In this document: positions 14,510 to 22,883 of the stretch, in pieces
How the letters are laid out: the number at the start of each line of letters is the position of its first letter
Numbering within the stretch: position 1 is the first letter of the stretch
Assembly (NCBI GenBank): GCA_963842835.1
Contig: CAWJIB010000009.1
Span: 372,001-436,000 of the forward strand
Length of the DNA stretch: 64,000 bases
Source of the DNA: Roseiarcus sp963842835
GTDB lineage: Bacteria; Pseudomonadota; Alphaproteobacteria; Rhizobiales; Beijerinckiaceae
Reading direction: 5' to 3'
Made by a program: the position numbers and the translations under genes
The notes under the pieces: generated by a model
What the model was told of the DNA's origin: nothing
Seen by the model: the letters and a program-made list of their open reading frames with translations, nothing else
The model's database searches: none

Positions 14510-15946
14510 CTACGATACGTTGGGAATCTCCGCGCCGTCGACGTCGTGCTCGGTGTCGCGCACGCGGATCGCGTATTTCTTCATCAGCGCTTGAAAATTC
14601 GGGCGCTGCATTCCCGTGTCCTCGGCGCTTTTGGTCACGTTCCACCCATTGCGCTTGAGCGCCTCCAACACGAACTGCTTCTCGATTTCCTCCACCGACT
14701 TCTCGCGCGCGGCCTTCTTGACCCGCTTGAGCTCGTCTCCGGTTCTCGGCGCCGCGATGTCGGTCTGCGGCTGCGATAGATCGACGATGCTGTCGAGGTG
14801 GGCCTGACGAATGACGTTGTCGCTAGTCAGGATCACCGCCCGGTGCATGGCGTTCTCGAGTTCGCGCACGTTGCCCGGCCAGCCGTAATTGACGAGGGCG
14901 CTCATCGCGCCGTCGGAAATGTCGGTGACCTTTTTTCCCAGCTCCGCGCTGAACGCCTTGAGGAAATGATAGGCGAGCGCCGGAATGTCGTCCTTGCGTT
15001 CCCGCAGCGCCGGAACATGGATCGGGAAAATATTGATCCGATAATAGAGGTCGTCACGGAAGGCGCCGGCGGCCACCATGGCCTTGAGATCCTTGTTGGT
15101 GGCGGTGATCAGCCGGAAATTGGCGGTCTGCGTTCGCGTGTCGCCGACGGCCCGGTATTCCCGCTCCTGCAGGACGCGCAGCAGCTTGCCCTGGATCGCC
15201 ATGGAGAAATTGCCGATCTCGTCGAGAAACAGCGTGCCGCTGCCGGCGACTTCGAACATGCCTTTCTTGTTCACGACCGCGCCAGTGAAAGCGCCCTTGA
15301 CGTGACCGAACAGCTCGCTTTCCAGCAGGTTTTCGCTGAGCGAATTGCAGTCCACGGGAACGAACGGCTTGTCCCTGCGCAAGCTGTTGTAATGGATCGC
15401 GCGAGCGACCAGCTCCTTGCCGGTTCCGCTTTCCCCGGTGAGCAGGACGGTCGAATTGGTGGGCGCGCACTGCGCGACGAGGCGATAGACGGCCTGCATC
15501 TGCGGGCTCGACCCGATGATGTTCTCGAAACGATATTTCGAGCTGAGCTCGCTCTTGAGGTTGAGATTCTCCTGGAGCAGGCGCCGCCGCTCGAGCGCGC
15601 GTTGCACCACCAGCTTTATCTCGTCCGGCTCGAACGGCTTGGAGATATAGTCGAAGGCGCCGAGCTTCATCGCCTGCACCGCAGTGTCGATCTGCGACAG
15701 GCCGGTGATCATGACGACGTCGACGTCGGGATGCGTCTCCTTGATCCGGCGCAGCACTTCGAGGCCGCCGATGTTGGGCATCATGATATCGAGGATCACC
15801 ACGTCGTAAGGATGTTCCTCGACTTTGCGCAGCGCCTCCCGGCCGTCCTGCACGGCCTCGACCTGGTAGCCGTCGTCGCCGAGAATGCGCAAACAGCTTC
15901 TGATGACGATCTCCTCGTCATCGACGACCAGTATTCGCGCGCTCAT
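14510..15946 (-). CDS. Sigma-54-dependent response regulator (NtrC family)
   Basis: 478 residues in three parts. Receiver 1-120 (ILVVDDEE, Asp in VVILDIMMPN, Lys in ISKPFEPDE). AAA+ sigma-54 domain about 140-375 with Walker A GESGTGKE, sigma-54 contact loop GAFTGA and Walker B LFLDEIG. C-terminal Fis-type helix-turn-helix (EKQFVLEALKRNGWNVTKSA). It overlaps the kinase gene by 4 bases (ATGA), so the two are a cognate pair. Its targets are presumably the sigma-54 promoters at 10131 and 11728 through the palindromes at 10027 and 11612. It is convergent with the cytochrome genes. Confidence 0.95.
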   Translation of the reverse strand: MSARILVVDDEEIVIRSCLRILGDDGYQVEAVQDGREALRKVEEHPYDVVILDIMMPNIGGLEVLRRIKETHPDVDVVMITGLSQIDTAVQAMKLGAFDYISKPFEPDEIKLVVQRALERRRLLQENLNLKSELSSKYRFENIIGSSPQMQAVYRLVAQCAPTNSTVLLTGESGTGKELVARAIHYNSLRRDKPFVPVDCNSLSENLLESELFGHVKGAFTGAVVNKKGMFEVAGSGTLFLDEIGNFSMAIQGKLLRVLQEREYRAVGDTRTQTANFRLITATNKDLKAMVAAGAFRDDLYYRINIFPIHVPALRERKDDIPALAYHFLKAFSAELGKKVTDISDGAMSALVNYGWPGNVRELENAMHRAVILTSDNVIRQAHLDSIVDLSQPQTDIAAPRTGDELKRVKKAAREKSVEEIEKQFVLEALKRNGWNVTKSAEDTGMQRPNFQALMKKYAIRVRDTEHDVDGAEIPNVS

Positions 15947-17583
15947 GAAAAGCTCCCGCTGGCTTTGTTCTCGGGCCCGGCCGATGGCCGCGTCAACGGC
16001 AGAAAGACGCGGAACGTCGATCCCTCGCCCACCTTGCTTTCCACTTCGATGAGCCCGCCATGGGCCTCGACGATGCCGTGGCTGACGGAAAGTCCCAGCC
16101 CGGTCCCCTTACCCACGTCCTTGGACGTGAAAAACGGATCGAATATCCGCCGCAGGTTCTCTTCGGGAATGCCGCAGCCGGTATCCACGATGGATATTAC
16201 CACCATCGGCGCCGGCTCGACACCATCCGCGGGTGCCCGCGGATGCTCTGAACGGCGGGTGCGGATGGCGATGCTTCCCTTTTCTTCGACGGCGTGCTGG
16301 GCGTTGACGAGCATGTTCATGATCACCTGCTTGATCTGATCGGCGTCGATCCAGATCGGCGGCAGCGTCCGGTCGAGATCCGCGGTGATCTCGATATCGC
16401 GCAGGTGCGCCGGCCGCTCGACGAGGCGAATCGTATCCTCGATGACTTGATTGAGGTCGGTGAATTTCTTCTCCGGCTGTTTTTCACGGGCGAAATCGAG
16501 CAGCCGCTTGATGATCGCCGCGCATCTCTTGGTTTCGCGGATCACCAGATCCATGTCCTCCGCATCGGGGCTGCCGTCCGGCATTTTCTGCCGCAAGAGA
16601 TGCGAGAAGGTCAGGATGCCGGTCAGGGGATTATTCAATTCATGGGCGACGCCCGAGGCCAGCAACCCGACCGAGGCGAGCTTCTCGCCGCGCACGGTCT
16701 CCGCCTGAGCGCGGCGCAGCTCCTGCGTCCGTCTTTCCACTTTCTGCTCGAGCGTATACGCCCAATCGCGCAGCTCCGCGCGCGAATTGCGCAAGGCGTC
16801 GGTCATGGCGTTGAACGAGGCCGCCAGCTTGCCGAACTCGTCGTCGCTGCGCACGGGAATCGGCTGGTCGAGATTTCCGGCGGAGAGTCTTTGCGCGCCG
16901 CTTTCGAGGTCGCGCAACGGCAAGTAGACCAGACGGTGCACGAAGAAGCCGACCGACAACGAAGCGATCACGATGAAGCCCAGGGAAAACCCGGCGATGC
17001 CGAGCGTGCTGGCCCGCAATTCTCGATCCGTCTCGTCGAGCGAATAGACGATGTCGAGAACGCCGAGGACCGGCTTGTCCTGCGAGTGTTGGTGGCAGGC
17101 GGCGTTATAGCAAGACGGCTCGTTGCGGACGACTTCCATGCTGCCGAGCAGCGATCGGCCGTCTTGGCCTTTGAACGTCCAGGTTCGTTCGCTCCTGGGA
17201 ACTTGTTCGAGCGGGCGTTCGCTCTGATGGCAACGGGAGCAGCCCTCAGCGTTGCGGTCCACCGTCTGACCGACTTCGGGCGGGAAGGTCGAATGGATGA
17301 TCTTTCCCTCCTTGCTCAGGATTCGGATTCGATCGATGTTTTCCTCACTCGCGACATCATGGATGACCTGGTCGACATAGAATGGCTGATTCTGCAGCAT
17401 GGCGAATCGCGTGCTCTTGGCCACCACTTCGGAGAGTTGGATGACGTGATCGGACACCTTGCCGAGGATCTCGTTGTGCAAGAACCAGGCGACCAGCCCG
17501 GTGAACAAGATCATCGCCGCCGACAGCGCGATCGCAAGGTAAAGCACGACCTTAAACTTCAGGGTTTTTGGTTGCAAAGGCAC
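15943..17583 (-). CDS. Sensor histidine kinase with periplasmic haem-c-like motifs
   Basis: 546 residues. Helix 1 about 12-34; periplasmic sensor 35-190; helix 2 about 192-215; HAMP (LPLRDLESGAQRLSAGNL); coiled coil; HisKA with His314 (GVAHELNNPLTG); HATPase with DTGCGIPEENL and GTGLGLSVSHG. The sensor contains C115-S-R-C-H119 (CXXCH) and C158-Y-N-A-A-C-H164 (CX4CH), both able in principle to bind c-type haem, so it probably senses redox state or a haem ligand. The GTG start at 17583 precedes the first helix by a short basic stretch. Pairs with the sigma-54 regulator by overlap; promoter region holds a perfect FNR/FixK box. Confidence 0.92.
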   Translation of the reverse strand: MPLQPKTLKFKVVLYLAIALSAAMILFTGLVAWFLHNEILGKVSDHVIQLSEVVAKSTRFAMLQNQPFYVDQVIHDVASEENIDRIRILSKEGKIIHSTFPPEVGQTVDRNAEGCSRCHQSERPLEQVPRSERTWTFKGQDGRSLLGSMEVVRNEPSCYNAACHQHSQDKPVLGVLDIVYSLDETDRELRASTLGIAGFSLGFIVIASLSVGFFVHRLVYLPLRDLESGAQRLSAGNLDQPIPVRSDDEFGKLAASFNAMTDALRNSRAELRDWAYTLEQKVERRTQELRRAQAETVRGEKLASVGLLASGVAHELNNPLTGILTFSHLLRQKMPDGSPDAEDMDLVIRETKRCAAIIKRLLDFAREKQPEKKFTDLNQVIEDTIRLVERPAHLRDIEITADLDRTLPPIWIDADQIKQVIMNMLVNAQHAVEEKGSIAIRTRRSEHPRAPADGVEPAPMVVISIVDTGCGIPEENLRRIFDPFFTSKDVGKGTGLGLSVSHGIVEAHGGLIEVESKVGEGSTFRVFLPLTRPSAGPENKASGSFS

Positions 17584-17714
17584 GGTTACGTCTCGTCCTG
17601 CGCCGGAGGGGGACGCATCTATTCAATTTCAATAATTCACCGGCAAACCGGTCGGACGGATCCTCGCGCCCAAAATCCCATGAAATATCATCGCCGTTAA
17701 TCAAAAACCGGCCA

Positions 17715-17728
17715 TTGATGCTTATCAA
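17715..17728. promoter_or_regulatory. Perfect FNR/FixK box
   Basis: TTGATGCTTATCAA matches TTGAT-N4-ATCAA at all ten fixed positions. It is almost exactly midway between the divergent kinase start (17583) and the LCIB-like gene (17860), about 131 bases from each, so it could serve either or both. FNR-type regulators read it under oxygen limitation. Confidence 0.75.
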
Positions 17729-17859
17729 TCGGGGCTTTTCGCATGGCGGTCCTGTCGGCGCGGCGCGCTGTCTCCCCGCCGTCGCCAATCCGCTTTACGC
17801 CGCTGTCACAATCGCCGACCATGGCGCCGGACGCGCGAAACGCCGCGAGGGGAAACGCG

Positions 17860-18351
17860 ATGCGCCATGCCGTGGACGACTTTCAACTCGGCGATAGGGC
17901 GATGCGCGACAGCCTCTTTGCGCCGAGGCTCTATAATTACTGCCTGTCCCTAGGGCTCAGCCGGGCGCGGATGATGCCCTCGCGGGCGTTCTGCTCGCAC
18001 GAGAGTCAGGGCTATCCCATCATTCCGGCGATGCAGCATTCCGGCGCGTTCCCTTTCGACCGCGGACGGGTCGGCGGCAAGGTCGCGACGGATCGGCATC
18101 GGCCCCACGCCCATCACGGCGAGGATCTCGTCATCGTTCACGCCAGCCACGTCGGCTGCGACCTAGTCCGCCGGGCGCGGCGCGCGCGAAAAGCCGATTT
18201 CGGCTTCGAGCGGCGAACCGGATTCGACGAGCTTTCGCGTCACGCGAGCCGAGCGTCCTTGTTGTGGAGAGAATCGATTAGCGCGCGCAACGTCGCGACG
18301 GTTGAAGAATCCACTTCGCCGTCGACGCGCGCGGGGCGGAAATGGCGCTGA
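17860..18351 (+). CDS. LCIB/C-type (theta) carbonic anhydrase-like protein, probably truncated
   Basis: 163 residues from the ATG at 17860 (GAGGGGAAACGCG upstream); an in-frame start at 17743 is less well placed. Residues 1-102 look like a real conserved domain: LYNYCLSLGLSRARMMPSRA, FCSHESQGYPI, GRVGGKVATDRHRPHAHHGE and DLVIVHASHVGCD. This resembles the LCIB_C_CA carbonic anhydrase domain, with candidate zinc Cys and His residues. After residue 102 the sequence turns into Arg-rich text running over the convergent amidase gene, so the C-terminal part of the domain appears lost. Assignment from memory of the family, not a search; may be a pseudogene. Confidence 0.4.
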   Translation: MRHAVDDFQLGDRAMRDSLFAPRLYNYCLSLGLSRARMMPSRAFCSHESQGYPIIPAMQHSGAFPFDRGRVGGKVATDRHRPHAHHGEDLVIVHASHVGCDLVRRARRARKADFGFERRTGFDELSRHASRASLLWRESISARNVATVEESTSPSTRAGRKWR

Positions 18352-19019
18352 AAGGCGGTCACCACCAATCTTGTCTGCCGGTCGTAGACGCCACTGAGCT
18401 CGACGCCGTAACCGTAGAGCGCGAGCATCGCCTGCAGCGCTCGGATTGGCAGTCCTTCCTGACCCGCGCCGACGAGCGCGCCGCCGACGATCGGAGCGGG
18501 GTCGCTCCAATGGCCGACGCCGGCGCGCGCGAGAACGTCCCAGGGGAATTTCTCGCCGGGATCGCGCTTGCGCGCGGGCGCGATGTCGGAATGAGCGAGA
18601 ATGCGTTCGGGGCGAATCGCGCGCCGCGCGGCGATATCGCGGCACAGTCCGATGACGGCGTCGATCTGCCGGCGCGGAAAGGGCGGCAGCGCGCCGTCAT
18701 GGCCGGGATTGACGATCTCGACGCCGATCGAAGCGGAATTGAGATCGCTCTCGCCGCTCCAGAAACCGGCGCCGGCGTGCCAGGCGCGCTTGTCCTCGGC
18801 GACGAGTTGCGCCACTTCGCCGCTCTCCCAGACGAAGTAATGCGCCGAGACCTGGGAAGCCGGATCGCACAGCAGCGCCAGCGCGGCCTCGGCCGTGGGC
18901 ATGCCGGTGTAATGCAGGACGATGCTGTCGGGCCGCGCATAGCCCCGTCGCTCGCCGAAATTGGGCGAGGGCAGAAACGCAGAAGCGATCGGGCTGTCCG
19001 GAATCGGTTGCGCCGTCAC
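18240..19019 (-). CDS. N-acetylmuramoyl-L-alanine amidase, AmpD-like, with peptidoglycan-binding domain
   Basis: 259 residues. Amidase_2 domain about 15-160: SIVLHYTGMPTAEAAL (zinc His), WHAGAGFW, SIGVEIVNPG (Glu), LAHSDIAPARKRDPGEKFPW (zinc His and Asp). PG_binding_1 domain about 185-245 (LPIRALQAMLALYGYGVELS, VVTAFQRHFRP). Cleaves the amide between muramic acid and L-alanine in cell-wall fragments, probably for recycling; no signal peptide is seen. Convergent with the LCIB-like gene, overlapping its doubtful tail by 112 bases. Confidence 0.93.
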   Translation of the reverse strand: MTAQPIPDSPIASAFLPSPNFGERRGYARPDSIVLHYTGMPTAEAALALLCDPASQVSAHYFVWESGEVAQLVAEDKRAWHAGAGFWSGESDLNSASIGVEIVNPGHDGALPPFPRRQIDAVIGLCRDIAARRAIRPERILAHSDIAPARKRDPGEKFPWDVLARAGVGHWSDPAPIVGGALVGAGQEGLPIRALQAMLALYGYGVELSGVYDRQTRLVVTAFQRHFRPARVDGEVDSSTVATLRALIDSLHNKDARLA

Positions 19020-19104
19020 GCGGCGCGCTCACGCGTCGGCGACAAGCGGCAAGACCCCAAAGAGGCCGTTCCCCGCCGGCGAAGGCGGGGAAGGGCGGAA
19101 CCGA

Positions 19105-19425
19105 TCAATAATAGGCGCGGCAAACGCGGTTGCCATAATAATCGTAATACCACTCGGCGCAGTTGCCCGGCGGCGGCCCCGGCGGCGGATAATAGCCCGG
19201 CCCCGGCGGAGTCGCCGCCGAACCGATCATAGCGCCGGTGGCCGCGCCGATGATTCCCCCGGCGACGGCGCCGCCGGGACGGTTGGTCAGCGCCCCGCCG
19301 ATCAGCGCGCCGGTCGCGCCGCCGACCACGGCGCCGCCCGCCGCGTTCTGGCCCTGCGGCGTGTTGCAGCCCGCCACCGACACGGCTGTCGCGATGGCCA
19401 GCGAAAGGAAAATGAGTTTTTTCAT
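19105..19425 (-). CDS. Glycine-zipper outer-membrane lipoprotein
   Basis: 106 residues from the ATG at 19425 (AGGAG site upstream). Signal peptide with lipobox VSVAGC, then glycine-zipper repeats (GGAVVGGATGALIGGAL, GGIIGAATGAMIG), a Pro/Tyr/Gly linker and an aromatic C terminus (EWYYDYYGNRVCRAYY). Members of this 17-kDa-antigen-like family insert in the outer membrane; function is structural or unknown. Confidence 0.85.
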   Translation of the reverse strand: MKKLIFLSLAIATAVSVAGCNTPQGQNAAGGAVVGGATGALIGGALTNRPGGAVAGGIIGAATGAMIGSAATPPGPGYYPPPGPPPGNCAEWYYDYYGNRVCRAYY

Positions 19426-19592
19426 CACACCGGTCTCCTATGCGTCGCGCGAAAACCGCACGCGAACGCTCCTGTTACGGTCTGGCCGCCTGCGCGACGC
19501 GACCCCTGACCCCGACGCCCCCTTCAGCCCTACCACGTTCTCGAGGCTGGCACAGATTTCGTGAACCGAAAGTGAATTTCGCCGCGGCGCCC

Positions 19593-21023
19593 TTATGGCG
19601 CGCCCGGCTCGCGGCCGGCCGCGCGCATTGCCCGATCCAGCACTTCGAAGCCGCGCGGGCTGAGGCTCGCCGCCGCGTTGAAGCGCAGATAGCCGCGCGC
19701 CTCCGGCGAGGCGCTGAACACCGGCCCCGGCGCGAAGGCCACGCCCTCGGCGAGGCCGAGCCGGGCGACCTGCGTCGCGTCGAGCCCGTCGGGCAGGCGC
19801 GCCCAGACGAAGATGCCGCCGCGCGGCTCGATCCAGGGCGTCAGGCCGCCGGCCCTGAGCCGGGTCAACGTCCGGCCCATCGCGTCGGCCAGGCGCGCGC
19901 GCAGCGCTGTCAAATGGCGCCGGTAGCCCGCCTCGGTCAGCATCCGGTGCAGGAAGGCGGCGGCGAAATGGCCGCTGCTGAGGGAGGTGGCGAGTTTGAG
20001 ATCGACGATCGGGTCCACCCAGTCGGGCCGGAGCGCCAAATAGCCGCAGCGCAGCGCCGCCGAAATCGTCTTCGAGTAGCTGCCGACCTGAATGACGCGC
20101 TCCAGCCCGTCGAAGCCCGCCAGCCGCGTCCCCGGCGCTCCCGGCTCGAAATCGGCGAAGATTTCGTCCTCGACGATGACGACGTCGTGTCGTTCGGCGA
20201 GTTTGAGCACGCGATGCGCGACCGCCGGCGACAGCGAAGCGCCGGTCGGGTTGTGCAGGCCGGCGATGGTCAGGTAGAGGCGCGGCGCTTGCGTCGCGAA
20301 AACCTCGGCGAGCGCCTCGACATCCGGCCCCTCGGGCCTCAGCGGCGCGGCGACGACATTGAGGCGATGCGCCTTAAGCAGTGGCAGCAGCCGGAAATAG
20401 CTGGGATCGTCGACGGCGACCGTGTCGCCCGGCTGGACGAGGAAGCGCAGGGCGAGGTCCACCCCTTGCGTGCTCAATTCGGTCAGCACGATCTGCTCGG
20501 GCGAGGCGACGACGCCGCGCTCGCCCAGGCGCACCGCGAGTTGGCGGCGCAGCGGCGCGTAGCCGATCGGCAAATCGTATTGCGTCTTGCGGAAGGCGCG
20601 GTCGCGCGCGAGGTCGCGCAGCGCCCGCTGCATGCCGAGTTCGGGCATCCAGGATTCGGGCAGCCAGCCTGAGCCTGGCTGCACGACGTCGGGATCGGCC
20701 TCGAGCGCGGCGCGTATCGACCACAGCCAGTCAGCCACCGGCTCGCGCCGCTCGACGGCGCGCGCGAGCACCAGGGGGCGCGTCGGTCCGGCGACGAAAA
20801 AGCCCGAACCGCGCCGGGCGACCACGGCGCCCTCGGCGACCAGCCGATCATAGGCCTCGACGACGGTGGACTTCGACACCGCCAGGCTGGCGGCGAGCGC
20901 GCGCACCGAGGGCAGGCGCGCGCCCGGCGCCAGCGCGCGGCTGTCCATGCGGGTCTTGAGGGAAGCCATGACCGCGCCAACTCGCGTCGGCGCGCGCTCT
21001 CGAGACGGCCGGCGATCGAGCAT
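19593..21023 (-). CDS. MocR-type transcriptional regulator (GntR helix + aminotransferase domain)
   Basis: 476 residues. N-terminal winged helix (PGARLPSVRALAASLAVSKS then TVVEAYDRLVAEG) and a fold-type I aminotransferase domain with NPTGASLSP, DEIFADF and the PLP lysine in VGSYSKTISAAL. MocR proteins bind PLP or a PLP adduct and regulate vitamin B6, GABA, taurine or exporter genes. It is divergent from a DUF1127/DMT exporter pair and the palindrome between them (21044) is its probable operator. Confidence 0.92.
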   Translation of the reverse strand: MLDRRPSRERAPTRVGAVMASLKTRMDSRALAPGARLPSVRALAASLAVSKSTVVEAYDRLVAEGAVVARRGSGFFVAGPTRPLVLARAVERREPVADWLWSIRAALEADPDVVQPGSGWLPESWMPELGMQRALRDLARDRAFRKTQYDLPIGYAPLRRQLAVRLGERGVVASPEQIVLTELSTQGVDLALRFLVQPGDTVAVDDPSYFRLLPLLKAHRLNVVAAPLRPEGPDVEALAEVFATQAPRLYLTIAGLHNPTGASLSPAVAHRVLKLAERHDVVIVEDEIFADFEPGAPGTRLAGFDGLERVIQVGSYSKTISAALRCGYLALRPDWVDPIVDLKLATSLSSGHFAAAFLHRMLTEAGYRRHLTALRARLADAMGRTLTRLRAGGLTPWIEPRGGIFVWARLPDGLDATQVARLGLAEGVAFAPGPVFSASPEARGYLRFNAAASLSPRGFEVLDRAMRAAGREPGAP

Positions 21024-21043
21024 CTGTGTTGCCTATTGGTTGG

Positions 21044-21063
21044 TACAGTTCAGCCGAACTGTA
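21044..21063. promoter_or_regulatory. Perfect palindrome between mocR and the exporter genes
   Basis: TACAGTTC-AGCC-GAACTGTA, 8-bp perfect arms with a 4-base centre, 20 bases before the mocR start on one side and 61 before the DUF1127 gene on the other. Flanked by ATTGGT and ATTGAATTG half-like repeats. Likely MocR operator controlling both directions. Confidence 0.7.
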
Positions 21064-21124
21064 TTGAATTGTCTCTGGGCGCGCCAGCCCAATTCGGCGA
21101 CGATGGGCGCGAAAGGAGCGCGTC

Positions 21125-21439
21125 GTGAAGAAGCCGAAGCCCATCGCCGCAAGGATTTTCGCGTGGGGCGCGCGAATCGCGCTTTGGCCCGCGCGGGTCG
21201 TGGCGGCGCGCGCCGCGTTCGCCCAATTGGCCGCGATGAACGCGCGCGAACTGGCCGACATCGGCCTCACCGCGCAGGATCTGCGCGACGCGATGGCGTT
21301 GGCCCTCGACGAGGATCCGACGGCGACTCTCGCGGCGCGCGCCGCCGAGGCCAGAATCCGCGCGTTGGAACGCCGGCCGGCCGCGCGGTCGGACCTGCGA
21401 AGGGCGCGCGGCCGCGAACTTTCGAGGACCGGGTCGTGA
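21125..21439 (+). CDS. DUF1127 small basic protein
   Basis: 104 residues. DUF1127 core FAQLAAMNARELADIGLTAQ with DLRDAMA following, preceded by an amphipathic Ala/Arg-rich N terminus; the tail is Arg-rich. Some short DUF1127 proteins in alphaproteobacteria act in RNA metabolism and phosphate or carbon regulation, but longer ones like this are uncharacterised. Its TGA overlaps the GTG start of the DMT exporter (GTGA). Confidence 0.8.
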   Translation: MKKPKPIAARIFAWGARIALWPARVVAARAAFAQLAAMNARELADIGLTAQDLRDAMALALDEDPTATLAARAAEARIRALERRPAARSDLRRARGRELSRTGS

Positions 21440-22347
21440 CGTCGCAGCGGCGCGAAGAGACTGTCGGCCTGCTGCTGGGCTTGCTCGGCGTCGCGATTTT
21501 CGCCGCGACGCTGCCGATGACGCGACTGGCGGTGGCGAGCCTCAGCCCGCAATTCCTCACCGCCGCCCGCGCGGCGATCGCGGGCGTTTTGGCGATCCCC
21601 GTCCTGGCGCTCGGCGGCCGGGCGCCGCCGTGGCGGGACTTTCCGCCGCTGATTCTATCCGCGCTCTGTCTCGTGGTCGGCTTTCCCGCCTTCACCGGCT
21701 TCGCGATGCGCGCGCTGCCGGCGGCGCATGCGGGCGTCGTCGTCGGCGCTCTGCCGCTCGCCACCGCCGCCGCCGCCGCGCTGATCGACCGGGAGCGGCC
21801 TTCGCCGGCCTTCTGGGCCTGTGCGCTTCTCGGCGCCCTGCTCGTCGTCGGCTTCGCCGTGCATCGCGGCGGCGGCGGCCCCCTGCAAGGGAACGATGCG
21901 CTGCTGCTCGTCGCCGTCGCGAGCGCGGCCGTCGGCTACACATTGTCAGCGCAATTGTCGCGGCGGATGCCGGCGCGCGACGTTATTTCATGGATCGTCG
22001 TCCTCGCCCTTCCCGCGTCGGCGCCGCTGAGCTTCCTGTGGCGCCCGGACGACCCGGCGCGCGTCCCGGCGCTCGCCTGGGCCTGCCTCGTCTATCTCGG
22101 GGCGATGAGCATGTATATCGGCTTCTTCGCTTGGAACGCGGGGCTGGCGCTGGGCGGGGTCGCGCGCGTCGCCCAGGTCCAGCTCGCGCAGCCGTTCCTG
22201 ACCCTCGCGCTGGCCGCCTGGCTTTTAGGCGAGCGCATCGACGGGGAGACCGCGATCTGCGCGATCCTCGTCGTCGTTCTCGTTTTCGCCGGCCGCCGGC
22301 TGCGGGTCGGCGTCGCGCCCGATCGCCTTTCGCGCGCCGGCGCTTGA
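21436..22347 (+). CDS. EamA/DMT-family exporter
   Basis: 303 residues from the GTG at 21436. Ten hydrophobic helices in two EamA halves; the second half ends ARVAQVQLAQPFLTLALAAW and LLGERIDGETAICAILVVV, typical of the family (metabolite or amino-acid efflux). A longer upstream reading frame has no membrane character. Pairing with a divergent MocR regulator is a recurrent arrangement and suggests export of, or response to, an amine or vitamin B6-related compound. The stop codon overlaps the -35 of rnpB. Confidence 0.88.
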   Translation: MTSQRREETVGLLLGLLGVAIFAATLPMTRLAVASLSPQFLTAARAAIAGVLAIPVLALGGRAPPWRDFPPLILSALCLVVGFPAFTGFAMRALPAAHAGVVVGALPLATAAAAALIDRERPSPAFWACALLGALLVVGFAVHRGGGGPLQGNDALLLVAVASAAVGYTLSAQLSRRMPARDVISWIVVLALPASAPLSFLWRPDDPARVPALAWACLVYLGAMSMYIGFFAWNAGLALGGVARVAQVQLAQPFLTLALAAWLLGERIDGETAICAILVVVLVFAGRRLRVGVAPDRLSRAGA

Positions 22348-22372
22348 CCGGCGCGCCGTCGGGCGCATATGT
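22344..22372 (+). promoter_or_regulatory. rnpB promoter
   Basis: TTGACC (22344-22349), 17-base spacer, ATATGT (22367-22372), ending 5 bases before the first base of the RNase P RNA. The -35 element overlaps the stop codon of the exporter gene. Confidence 0.7.
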
Positions 22373-22377
22373 GCTGC

Positions 22378-22797
<420 letters not shown>

Positions 22798-22883
22798 GAT
22801 TTTCGCGTGGGCGCGGGCCCACGCCGCGCATAAACGAGGTAGGCCCGACGCGGCGGCGCGCCGCGTCCAGCAAAGGCGAAGCA

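Noticed and set aside
17743..17859. Earlier start for the LCIB-like gene
   Set aside because: The extra 39 residues look non-conserved, and the ATG at 17860 has the better ribosome site.
20866..21435. 190-residue N-terminal extension of the DMT exporter
   Set aside because: Reads across the mocR start, the palindrome and the DUF1127 gene in another frame and has no membrane character; GTG 21436 is the natural start.
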